Part shown: one piece after another, positions 1 through 6,312 of the stretch | Layout of the letters: the number at the start of each line of letters is the position of its first letter | Position numbering within the stretch: position 1 is the first letter of the stretch | NCBI GenBank assembly: GCA_024699205.1 | Contig: JAILQA010000265.1 | Coordinates: 1 to 9,160 of the forward strand | From: Treponema sp. | Lineage (GTDB): Bacteria; Spirochaetota; Spirochaetia; Treponematales; Treponemataceae | Length of the DNA: 9,160 bases | Direction: 5' to 3' | Translations under genes and position numbers: made by a program | The notes under the pieces: generated by a model | What the model was told of the DNA's origin: nothing | Seen by the model: only the letters and a program-made list of their open reading frames with translations | Database searches by the model: none

Positions 1-81
1 TCTTTTGCCGCAAATCTGGAAGCATAATGCTCGCATAAAGCCTGCACGTTATTGTATTCTTTCTGTTCTTCTTTATTAAAA
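1..81. repeat. Left arm of perfect 81-bp inverted repeat
   Basis: Bases 1-81 are the exact reverse complement of 125-205, with no mismatch seen when read base by base. The match stops at base 82 (a) against 124 (c), leaving a 43-nt spacer at 82-124. The right arm lies in an acpS-like reading frame, so this left arm is antisense coding sequence with no function of its own that I can see. The arm runs exactly to the window edge, so its outer limit is unknown. A fold-back chimera at a contig end is the simplest explanation; a real inverted duplication is possible. Confidence 0.93.
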
Positions 82-119
82 AATCGGTTGATAAAATCAG
101 GATTATTAATCAATTTTGA

Positions 120-416
120 AAATCTTTTAATAAAGAAGAACAGAAAGAATACAATAACGTGCAGGCTTTATGCGAGCATTATGCTTCCAGATTTGCGGCA
201 AAAGAAGCCTTTGGAAAAGCCTTGGGAACAGGGCTTGCGGGTTTTTCTTTGACAGATGTTTTTGTAAAAAAAGATGAAAAGGGAAAACCTTATCTTGTGG
301 TTCAAAATAAGGCTCAAAAAATTTTAAATGATAACTGCGGCGAATGTAAAATCCATCTTTCGCTTAGTCACGAAAAGACTTTTGCAATTGCTTATGTTAT
401 AATAGAAACAGTTTAA
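120..416 (+). CDS. acpS: Holo-[acyl-carrier-protein] synthase (AcpS), 5'-truncated remnant
   Basis: AcpS transfers 4'-phosphopantetheine from CoA to the serine of acyl carrier protein, activating fatty acid synthesis. The frame shows the family's RFAAKEAFGKALGTG block (the AAKE glutamate and lysine are metal and CoA ligands in the family), then DVFVKKDEKGKPY and the C-terminal HLSLSHE...AIAYVI strand. The N-terminal GIDxVE segment with the metal-binding aspartate is absent. Similarity appears to run upstream of the open frame: bases 84-116 read SVDKIRIINQF, then an in-frame TGA at 117-119, then KSFNKEEQKEY, which fits the usual AcpS N-terminal pattern. The only in-frame start codon left is a GTG at 159-161 with no ribosome binding site, so I do not believe it is the real start. 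Sequence before about base 82 is replaced by the inverted repeat. Family identity is firm; an intact product from this window is not possible. A complete gene may exist in the true genome. Confidence 0.8.
   Translation, partial: KSFNKEEQKEYNNVQALCEHYASRFAAKEAFGKALGTGLAGFSLTDVFVKKDEKGKPYLVVQNKAQKILNDNCGECKIHLSLSHEKTFAIAYVIIETV
125..205. repeat. Right arm of perfect 81-bp inverted repeat
   Basis: This is the partner of bases 1-81. It encodes the acpS-like stretch from about FNKEEQKEY to RFAAKE, so this copy is the original and the left arm the derived one. The reading frame continues without disturbance beyond the arm, to the stop at 414-416. As single-stranded DNA or RNA the two arms would form a very stable 81-bp stem. 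Confidence 0.93.
376..403 (+). promoter_or_regulatory. Candidate extended -10 promoter for the DUF2225-truA genes
   Basis: Near the 3' end of acpS, TATAAT at 398-403 is preceded by TGT (395-397), giving a perfect extended -10 (TGnTATAAT). The -35 region is poor (agactt at 376-381 with a 16-nt spacer), as is tolerated with an extended -10. It lies 32 nt before the start of the next gene. It is coding sequence as well, and AT-rich DNA yields such matches by chance. Confidence 0.4.
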
Positions 417-435
417 GTATAGAAGAGGAGAAAAT

Positions 436-1320
436 ATGGCTTATTCATCTAAAAAAAGTCCGGAAACAGAAAAAAAAGCATCCCTTTCTTATTGGTCAAA
501 GGATAAATGTATTTGTCCTGTCTGCAAGAAACCTTTTGACAAGGAAATAATGCGCAGCGGTAATGGACGTATGAATGCCGGTAATCTTTCTGATGAATTG
601 CACAGAGATTATATTCCTTCTGCAAGGTATGGAAAAGTTTATCCTCTGATTTATGATGTTGGAGCCTGTCCAAACTGTTATGCTGCTTTTTTCTGGACTG
701 ATTTTTCTGATATAAAAAAAGAAAACGTTGCCGATAGAATCTATGATTCAATGGATAAACGAAAAAAGTCAGCAGAAAATATTTTCCCTTATTTTGACTT
801 AAAGCATGAACGCACTTTGTTTGATGGAACTGCAATGTATTATCTTGCTTTACAGACTTATGATTTAATGGATGCAGATGCTCTGCCAACTTTAAAAAAG
901 GCAATAATTTCTTTAAGACTTGCCTGGCTTTGTAACGAAATAAACGACCGTTGCAGCGGACACAATTATGATTATATTTCCCAGTGTTTTTACAGAAAAT
1001 CATTATTTTTCTATCAGCAGGCTCTTGTAAATGAACAGGCAAGAACTGAAAAATGTTCTACACTGAGTAATTTTGGTCCTGATCAGGATAAAAATTATGG
1101 TTGGGATGGGGTAGTTTATCTCTGCGGTCTTCTTGAATATAAATATGGCCAGAAAGAAGATATTCAGCTGAGACTTAAAAAATTAAGTGAATCTAAAACT
1201 GCTATTGCCCGTATTTTTGGTTTGGGAAAATCTTCCAAGAATAAGCCTGGTCCTCTGCTTGAACATGCCAGAAATCTCTATGACGAGCTTACAAAAGAAT
1301 TAAAGGATGACGACCTCTAA
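436..1320 (+). CDS. DUF2225 family protein with two CxxC zinc-ribbon-like pairs
   Basis: This 294-residue protein has no assigned biochemical function; I recognise the DUF2225 pattern from its overall layout. The N-terminal part carries two CxxC pairs, CPVC at residues 27-30 and CPNC at 78-81, spaced as in a split zinc ribbon. Residues about 125-205 are helical and TPR-like, including the cysteine- and aromatic-rich stretch AWLCNEINDRCSG and FYRKSLFFYQQAL. The C-terminal part has GWDGVVYLCGLLEYKYG and ARIFGLGKSSKNKPGPLLEHARNLYDEL, typical of the family. No signal peptide or membrane segment is seen, so it is probably cytoplasmic. The start is well supported by AGGAG at 426-430, five bases before ATG. 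It lies 19 bp after acpS and 15 bp before truA, suggesting cotranscription. A metal-binding scaffold or regulator role is inference only. Confidence 0.85.
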   Translation: MAYSSKKSPETEKKASLSYWSKDKCICPVCKKPFDKEIMRSGNGRMNAGNLSDELHRDYIPSARYGKVYPLIYDVGACPNCYAAFFWTDFSDIKKENVADRIYDSMDKRKKSAENIFPYFDLKHERTLFDGTAMYYLALQTYDLMDADALPTLKKAIISLRLAWLCNEINDRCSGHNYDYISQCFYRKSLFFYQQALVNEQARTEKCSTLSNFGPDQDKNYGWDGVVYLCGLLEYKYGQKEDIQLRLKKLSESKTAIARIFGLGKSSKNKPGPLLEHARNLYDELTKELKDDDL

Positions 1321-1335
1321 GGTTCAGATTAGCTG

Positions 1336-2130
1336 ATGAGAAATATTTTACTTACGCTTTCTTATGATGGTACAGATTTTTGTGGCTGGCAAAGACAGGA
1401 TGATAAGGCTGGCGGAGTTGCTTTTCGTACTGTACAGGATGAAATAGAAAAAGCTCTTGCAAAATTACATAAAGAAAAAATTGCTCTATATGGTTCTGGT
1501 CGAACTGACAGTGGTGTTCATGCCTGTGGCCAGGCGGCTAATTTTTATACTCCAATTGAATCTATTCCTGCGGCTAATTTTGTTCGTGCCTTAAATGCTT
1601 TTTTACCTGCTGATATAAGGATTTTGGATTCAAAGGTAGTTCCAGAGGATTTTAATTCCCGTAAATCGGCAACCAGCAGAATCTACAGATATTTTATTTC
1701 CTTTGATAAGGAGCTGCCCGCTAACAATTCCCGTTATGTATGGTATGTTCCAAAATATTCGCCTGATTTGGAGCGGCTCAATCATTTTGCTTCCTGTTTG
1801 CGGGGGGAATTGGATTGTTCTGCCTTTGCGGCTAGTGGAGATTCTTCTGTTTCTAATAACCGCTATATTGATGACGCTCACTTTTTTATGCAAAAAGATA
1901 TCTGGGGAAATAATCTGCTTGTTTTTCAGATAGAAGCAAATGCTTTTTTATGGAAAATGGTCAGGACTTTGACAGGAACCCTTGTTAATCTTGATAAATC
2001 TGGGGCTCCTTTGGACTCCATGGAAAAGATTTTACTTTCAAAAGACAGAACAAAGGCTGGAGTTACTGCGCCTCCAAACGGACTGTTTTTATATCAGGTT
2101 CGCTTTGACGGTATAAGACGGCATGTATAA
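1336..2130 (+). CDS. truA: tRNA pseudouridine(38-40) synthase TruA
   Basis: TruA converts uridines 38, 39 and 40 in the anticodon stem-loop of many tRNAs to pseudouridine; it is a cytosolic dimer. The 264-residue length is normal. Family signatures appear in order: N-terminal YDGTDFCGWQRQ (10-21), the catalytic motif GSGRTDSGVHA (53-63) with the nucleophilic aspartate at D58, FNSRKSATSRIYRYFI (106-121), FLWKMVR (204-210), and the closing APPNGLFL (245-252). No key residue is missing. The ATG at 1336 begins at the conserved first strand (MRNILLTLSYDG). A Shine-Dalgarno is weak (AAGG at 1319-1322 is too far), so translation may depend on coupling with the gene 15 bp upstream. It ends 31 bp from the 3' end of the convergent priA, with no convincing terminator hairpin between. 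Confidence 0.96.
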   Translation: MRNILLTLSYDGTDFCGWQRQDDKAGGVAFRTVQDEIEKALAKLHKEKIALYGSGRTDSGVHACGQAANFYTPIESIPAANFVRALNAFLPADIRILDSKVVPEDFNSRKSATSRIYRYFISFDKELPANNSRYVWYVPKYSPDLERLNHFASCLRGELDCSAFAASGDSSVSNNRYIDDAHFFMQKDIWGNNLLVFQIEANAFLWKMVRTLTGTLVNLDKSGAPLDSMEKILLSKDRTKAGVTAPPNGLFLYQVRFDGIRRHV

Positions 2131-2161
2131 TTTTTTTATTGATTGAATCTTAACAGGTGAA

Positions 2162-4207
2162 TTATAAAAGACTCACAGGGTCCACATCGTATTCAATATA
2201 GACATTCTGAGTGTGCTTGTAATCGAATAATAAGGCACGGGCCATTTTTTGAAGTGGAGTGATTATTTTTCCTTTTAAAAGAATGTGGTATCTCCAGGAA
2301 GAATTGATTTTTTCAATTGGACATTCAGCCGGACCTATGATTTCTACTCCGCGAGCTGTTCCTGTGGGAATATGTTCTTTAAGGATTTTAGCGGCATCCA
2401 GTGCAGTTTCATAAGCAAGATTTCTATCAAAGCTTCTGAAAACAAGTCTTACAAGACGTGTAAAAGGCGGAAAATCAAGGAGTTTACGTTCTTCAAGTTC
2501 TGTATTATAAAAATCTTCAATCTTATTCTTACAGGCAAATAAAACAGGTTCCTTTCTTGGATTATAAGTCTGGACAATTACTTTTCCATCCGGGAAATAT
2601 CTGCCGGCTCTTCCTGAAACCTGGGTTATAAGGGAAAAGGTTCTTTCGGCTGCCCTAAAATCCGGCATGTGAAGGCCAGCATCTGCAAGTATGATTCCTA
2701 CCAGCTCCAGGTTTGGAAAATTAAGCCCTTTTGCAACCATTTGTGTTCCCAGCATGATATCGTATTTTTTATTTTTGAAGTCTTCAATTTTTTCAAGAAG
2801 CTCATTTTTATTTTTGAGAACATCGGTATCAAGCCTTATTATACGGGCATTTGGAAACTTTGCATGGGTTTCGGCTTCTATGTATTCAGTACCAAAGCCT
2901 GAACTTCCTATATCGAGAGAACCGCATTGAGGACAGCTTTCCGGTGGAACAGCAGACCAGCCGCAATAATGACACCGCAGTCGGTTTACGTTTTTATGAT
3001 AGGTGAGGGGAACTGAACAGTTTTTGCAAACAAGCTCGTAGCCGCAGGAATTGCACTGGAAAAAATGTGTAAAACCACGGCGGTTTAAAAACAAAATGAC
3101 CTGATGATTTTTTTGCAGGACTTTTTTAATCTCTTCTTCAAGTGGCTTTGAAATACAACCATCGTTTGGAAAATAATTTAAATCTATGCAGGAGATGTTG
3201 GGCATTTCTCCACCTGCAAGTCTTTTGGTAAGAATATGTTTTGTGATGGTTTTATTCTGCATTCCATACCAGGATTCAACAGAAGGGGTCGCACTTCCCA
3301 TAAGTAAGGGGATTTTCAGATTTAGACATCTGTGCATGGCAACCTGTCTTGCATGATAGCGGGGCGTGTTTCCTGATTTATAAGAACCATCGTGTTCTTC
3401 ATCAATAATTATAAGACCTAAATCAGGGACAGGGGCGAATACTGCCGAGCGGGCTCCAATTACAACTCTTGCTTCCCTATGCATGATACGCCGCCATTCC
3501 TTTAGCTTTTGAGATGGCGTAAGTCCTGAATGTAAGATTGCAGCTGTATTTCCGAAGCGTTCATGAATTGCTTTTGCTACCTGTCCTGTAAGTCCGATTT
3601 CCGGTACAAGATAAATTACTCCTTTATTCTGTTCAAGGATTTTTTCTGCAAGGGATAAAAAAACTTCGGTTTTTCCAGAGCCTGTTGGTCCATATAGATA
3701 ATGAAATAAAGAGTGTGGATTTGATTTTTCGTCTTTATCCTGATTCTGGATTTTTTGAGTTGCAGAAAGGATATTTTCTACGGCCTGTTTTTGTTCATCA
3801 GAAAGAATGTTTTTATGTTCGCTGGTTATCTCTTCTTCAAAAGAAAATCCGCCTGTAGAAGTTTCGCGTTTTCCTCCCGGTAGCATGGAAAAAACAGCTT
3901 CACCCAGCGTGCATAAATAATACTGCGAAATCCATCTTGCAATTTCTATATGTTCCTGTCCGAAAAGCGGTTCCTTGTCGATTATGCGTTTTATTGGCCG
4001 TATTTTTTCTTTAGGAACTGGAAAATTGTCAGGCACCGTGTCAAAAATGTTTATAATAAATCCTTCCGTTTTTTTGTTTCCGAACATTATTTCTGCACGT
4101 TTACCGATTTGCGGTTTTAAATCGATATTTTCGTCGGGAGAAGGTTCATAAGAATAGGTGAATCCCTGATTTACGGGAAGATTCAATATTATTTCAAGAT
4201 AATACAT
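2162..4207 (-). CDS. priA: Primosomal protein N' / replication restart helicase PriA
   Basis: PriA is a superfamily 2 3'-5' DNA helicase that recognises stalled or collapsed replication forks and starts reloading of the replicative helicase. The 681-residue protein has the N-terminal 3'-DNA-binding region (about 1-110), Walker A GPTGSGKT (173-180), the Walker B DEEH box (269-272), motif III GSATPS (304-309), and C-terminal motifs including LGTQMVAKG (486-494) and QVSGRAGR (529-536). Eight cysteines at 385, 388, 394, 397, 412, 415, 425 and 428 form the two zinc sites inserted in the helicase core, as expected for PriA. It is a little shorter than the 732-residue E. coli protein, within family range. 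The ATG follows the stop codon of the glycosylase gene by 9 nt, with only a weak ribosome binding site, so the genes are probably cotranscribed and translationally coupled. Confidence 0.97.
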   Translation of the reverse strand: MYYLEIILNLPVNQGFTYSYEPSPDENIDLKPQIGKRAEIMFGNKKTEGFIINIFDTVPDNFPVPKEKIRPIKRIIDKEPLFGQEHIEIARWISQYYLCTLGEAVFSMLPGGKRETSTGGFSFEEEITSEHKNILSDEQKQAVENILSATQKIQNQDKDEKSNPHSLFHYLYGPTGSGKTEVFLSLAEKILEQNKGVIYLVPEIGLTGQVAKAIHERFGNTAAILHSGLTPSQKLKEWRRIMHREARVVIGARSAVFAPVPDLGLIIIDEEHDGSYKSGNTPRYHARQVAMHRCLNLKIPLLMGSATPSVESWYGMQNKTITKHILTKRLAGGEMPNISCIDLNYFPNDGCISKPLEEEIKKVLQKNHQVILFLNRRGFTHFFQCNSCGYELVCKNCSVPLTYHKNVNRLRCHYCGWSAVPPESCPQCGSLDIGSSGFGTEYIEAETHAKFPNARIIRLDTDVLKNKNELLEKIEDFKNKKYDIMLGTQMVAKGLNFPNLELVGIILADAGLHMPDFRAAERTFSLITQVSGRAGRYFPDGKVIVQTYNPRKEPVLFACKNKIEDFYNTELEERKLLDFPPFTRLVRLVFRSFDRNLAYETALDAAKILKEHIPTGTARGVEIIGPAECPIEKINSSWRYHILLKGKIITPLQKMARALLFDYKHTQNVYIEYDVDPVSLL

Positions 4208-4216
4208 TTCTGGCTT

Positions 4217-4993
4217 TTATTTTTGATTTATCTTATCAAGTTCCTTTCTGAATAATTTAAGGTCTTCCCAAGCCGGGCGTTTTAATTCTTCATTGCGTAA
4301 TAAAGCGCTGGGATGATAGGTTACCATAAGAGGGATTCCGTTGTAATCATGGATTTGTCCTCTTAAATTACGCAGACTTTGTTCGGTATTTAAAAGTTTG
4401 TGTCCGCTAATCCTACCCATGCAAAGTATCATCTTAGGTTTTAGAATATGAATCTGCGCTTCGAGAAATGAAAAACAGGCGGCCTGTTCTTCGGGCATCG
4501 GATCTCGGTTCTGAGGCGGACGACATTTTACAACATTTGCTATGTAGCAGTTTTTATTGCGGTCAAGCTGGATTGCGGCAAGCATTTTATCAAGAAGCAT
4601 TCCGGCTTTTCCGACAAATGGAAGTCCCTGCATATCCTCGTCGTAGCCGGGGCCTTCTCCAATAACCAGTACATCTGGATTTTCTACACCTTGTCCTGGA
4701 ACAACATTGTTTCTTGTTCTTGCTAAATCACAGCGGGTACAGCGTAAGATTTTTGCATTAAGTTCTTCGAGTGTGATTCCATGTGATGCTTGAGTTTCCG
4801 CTTGAGTTGGAGTTTCAGCTTGAGTTTGCACTTGAGCTGGAACTGGTGCGGGGGCTTGAGTTTCCGCTTCTTTTTCAATTTTATCGTCCTCAAAAGAAGG
4901 CATTTGAGCAAACTGAGGTCTTACATAGCCGTTTGCATAAGCATCTGCTGTTTTGAGAAGGTTAAAAATCTCTTCTTTATCTGTCTTAGTCAT
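4217..4993 (-). CDS. udg: Family 4 uracil-DNA glycosylase (4Fe-4S), with N-terminal arm and linker
   Basis: It removes uracil from DNA to start base excision repair. With the start chosen here (258 residues), the family 4 iron-sulfur cysteines are C85 and C88 (CTRC), C157 (VVKCRPP) and C173 (EQAACFSFL). GEGPGYDED (112-120) is the active-site water-activating and uracil-binding loop, and YHPSALLR (226-233) the C-terminal catalytic loop. Residues 1-40 are a charged helical arm, and about 41-70 an Ala/Gln/Thr/Pro-rich repetitive linker; the catalytic core starts near residue 72. A longer reading frame exists, starting at 5029 and adding 12 residues (MTSRFGKQKSRK), but that ATG has no ribosome binding site and overlaps thiI by 44 nt. 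The ATG at 4993 has AGGA close in front and overlaps the thiI stop by only 8 nt, so I prefer it. Older annotations call this family phage SPO1 DNA polymerase-related. Confidence 0.9.
   Translation of the reverse strand: MTKTDKEEIFNLLKTADAYANGYVRPQFAQMPSFEDDKIEKEAETQAPAPVPAQVQTQAETPTQAETQASHGITLEELNAKILRCTRCDLARTRNNVVPGQGVENPDVLVIGEGPGYDEDMQGLPFVGKAGMLLDKMLAAIQLDRNKNCYIANVVKCRPPQNRDPMPEEQAACFSFLEAQIHILKPKMILCMGRISGHKLLNTEQSLRNLRGQIHDYNGIPLMVTYHPSALLRNEELKRPAWEDLKLFRKELDKINQK
4788..4869 (-). repeat. Degenerate repeats encoding the glycosylase linker
   Basis: A 16-bp sequence (gcttgagtttccgctt on the plus strand) occurs identically at 4788-4803 and 4854-4869, and the core cttgag recurs between them. 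On the coding strand this gives repeats of the type AETQA / TQAET in the flexible linker between the N-terminal arm and the core of the uracil-DNA glycosylase. The repetition could allow in-frame length change by slippage or recombination between strains; that is inference. Confidence 0.75.
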
Positions 4994-6176
4994 TTTCCTG
5001 CTTTTCTGTTTTCCAAACCGGCTGGTCATTAAAGGTTAGTTTGACAATTTCCCGCTCTTCATAAGCTTTGTGAATCAATTCGTCAACTTCCAGATTTTTA
5101 TAGATTTCTTCAGCTTCTTCGATTCTTCCACGCAATACGGGATGTCTTGGACTGAACAAAACGCAGCAATCTTCATAAGGAAGAATTGAGGTTTCGTAAG
5201 TGTCTATAAACTCAGCTGTTTTTATGATTTCTTCTTTATCAAGTCCACAGCAGGGTCTCATCATAGGAAGCTCTGCAAAATGTTCAGTGACTGCCATATT
5301 TTCTACTGTCTGGCTTGCAACCTGACCGACACTTTCGCCTGTAACTATACATTTTGCCTTGCAGCGTTTTGCAAGAATATTTGCAACTTTCATCATGCAG
5401 ACACGGAGCATGAGGGTAGACCAGGCTTCGGGGGCTTTTTTCTTAATTTCCATTTGAACTTGAGTAAAGGGAATTATATTAAGATAAGTCTGGATTCCAT
5501 AGTAGGCAAGCTTTTGTGCAAGGGTTATAACCTTCTGTTTTGCTTCTTCAGAGGTATAGGGATAGGAATGGAAGTAGCAGCATTCAATTTTCATGCCGCG
5601 ACGTAACATTCTGTAGCCTGCAACAGGGGAGTCTAAGCCTCCACTTAAGAGTAAAAGGCCTTTTGCGGATGTGCCGACTGGTAATCCCCGGCAGCCAGTT
5701 TCTGAATCTGTAAAGACATAACACTGTTCACGAACTTCTACAAAAATTGTGCAGTCTGGATTGTGAACATCTACCTTCATTATGCTTTCAACTTGTCCAG
5801 CCGATTCGCAGCAGATTTCGTAGGAATTAAGGGGAAAGTTTTTATCAGAACGTCGGGCATCTATTTTAAAAGTTTTGCAGCCTTTTTCTGCCTGAGTTTT
5901 TGCCAGTTTGAAAACTGTATCATTTATTGCTTCAATTGTTTTTTCACAAACTTCGGCCTTTGCCCAGCCTGTAATTCCTAATAGATGATTTAGTGTAAAT
6001 TGTACTTTTTCTTCTGCATTTTCGTCACATTCAATATATAAACGGCCTGCTCGTAAGGTGATTTTACAATGTAAGCCTTCAAGGCATTTTGCGGCATTGT
6101 GTTTAAGTTGATTTTCGAACTCCTGCAGGTTGGAGCCTTTTAAAGTAAGTTCGCCAAGTTTTGCTAAATAAGTCAT
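4986..6176 (-). CDS. thiI: tRNA 4-thiouridine synthetase ThiI (no rhodanese domain)
   Basis: ThiI adenylates uridine 8 of tRNA and replaces its oxygen with sulfur supplied by a cysteine desulfurase, giving s4U8. The order is N-terminal ferredoxin-like domain (about 1-60), THUMP domain (about 60-165) and PP-loop ATP pyrophosphatase domain beginning LLLLSGGLDSPVAGY with the SGGLDS loop at 178-183. TGESVGQVASQT (279-290) and PYEDCCVLFSPRHP (333-346) are typical of the family; C337/C338 in EDCC sit where the persulfide-carrying cysteine is expected. At 396 residues it lacks the C-terminal rhodanese domain of the 482-residue E. coli enzyme, like the shorter Firmicutes type, so a role in thiazole synthesis is not supported. 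The start fits the conserved MxYLxKxGELxLKG opening, yet no Shine-Dalgarno precedes it. It is first in an apparent operon with the glycosylase and priA. Confidence 0.96.
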   Translation of the reverse strand: MTYLAKLGELTLKGSNLQEFENQLKHNAAKCLEGLHCKITLRAGRLYIECDENAEEKVQFTLNHLLGITGWAKAEVCEKTIEAINDTVFKLAKTQAEKGCKTFKIDARRSDKNFPLNSYEICCESAGQVESIMKVDVHNPDCTIFVEVREQCYVFTDSETGCRGLPVGTSAKGLLLLSGGLDSPVAGYRMLRRGMKIECCYFHSYPYTSEEAKQKVITLAQKLAYYGIQTYLNIIPFTQVQMEIKKKAPEAWSTLMLRVCMMKVANILAKRCKAKCIVTGESVGQVASQTVENMAVTEHFAELPMMRPCCGLDKEEIIKTAEFIDTYETSILPYEDCCVLFSPRHPVLRGRIEEAEEIYKNLEVDELIHKAYEEREIVKLTFNDQPVWKTEKQEND

Positions 6177-6182
6177 GGCTAT

Positions 6183-6211
6183 AGTATAAAGTTATAAAGA
6201 AAAAAAAACAA
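6183..6211 (-). promoter_or_regulatory. Candidate sigma70-type promoter abutting the thiI start codon
   Basis: On the minus strand TTGTTT (6211-6206) and TATACT (6188-6183) are separated by 17 nt. TATACT matches the -10 consensus at five of six positions; TTGTTT matches -35 at three. Transcription would begin about base 6176, the A of the thiI ATG, implying a leaderless or nearly leaderless mRNA. That agrees with the absence of a ribosome binding site before thiI, but the AT-rich setting makes chance matches common. Confidence 0.4.
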
Positions 6212-6221
6212 TTACGAAGGA

Positions 6222-6291
6222 GAATGCAAAATTAATAATGGATAATGCATAATTAAGAATGCGGAATGCTGAATGTAAAATCATGAAATGT
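6222..6291. repeat. Degenerate 7-bp tandem repeat in intergenic region
   Basis: Ten successive heptamers can be read in strict 7-bp phase: gaatgca, aaattaa, taatgga, taatgca, taattaa, gaatgcg, gaatgct, gaatgta, aaatcat, gaaatgt. The rough consensus is (g/t)aatgca. The first nine units show no phase loss. The repeat occupies half of the 136-bp gap between the divergent thiI and the 6313 gene. It resembles in kind the heptanucleotide short tandem repeats known in some cyanobacterial intergenic regions, without implying relation. Confidence 0.7.
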
Positions 6292-6312
6292 ATGTTTTTT
6301 TCCGATAATTAG

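Noticed and set aside
52..252. Open frame reading through the inverted repeat
   Set aside because: It crosses the fold-back junction and is out of frame with the conserved AcpS motifs; nothing in it looks like a protein family.
449..1042. Long open frame on the minus strand (197 codons) opposite the DUF2225 gene
   Set aside because: The translation is rich in His, Lys, Gln and Leu with no family pattern, and lies wholly antisense to a well-supported gene with a good ribosome binding site.
2131..2161. Possible bidirectional terminator between truA and priA
   Set aside because: There is a run of T after truA, but the only stems (TATA/TATA, and GTGA/TCAC running into priA) are about four base pairs, too weak to call.
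4994..5029. Longer start for the uracil-DNA glycosylase at 5029
   Set aside because: No Shine-Dalgarno precedes it and it would overlap thiI by 44 nt; the start at 4993 has AGGA nearby and a small overlap typical of coupled genes.
6304..6309. gataat as a -10 box for the 6313 gene
   Set aside because: The -35 position (tcatga) does not match and the box lies almost on the start codon; insufficient to annotate a promoter.
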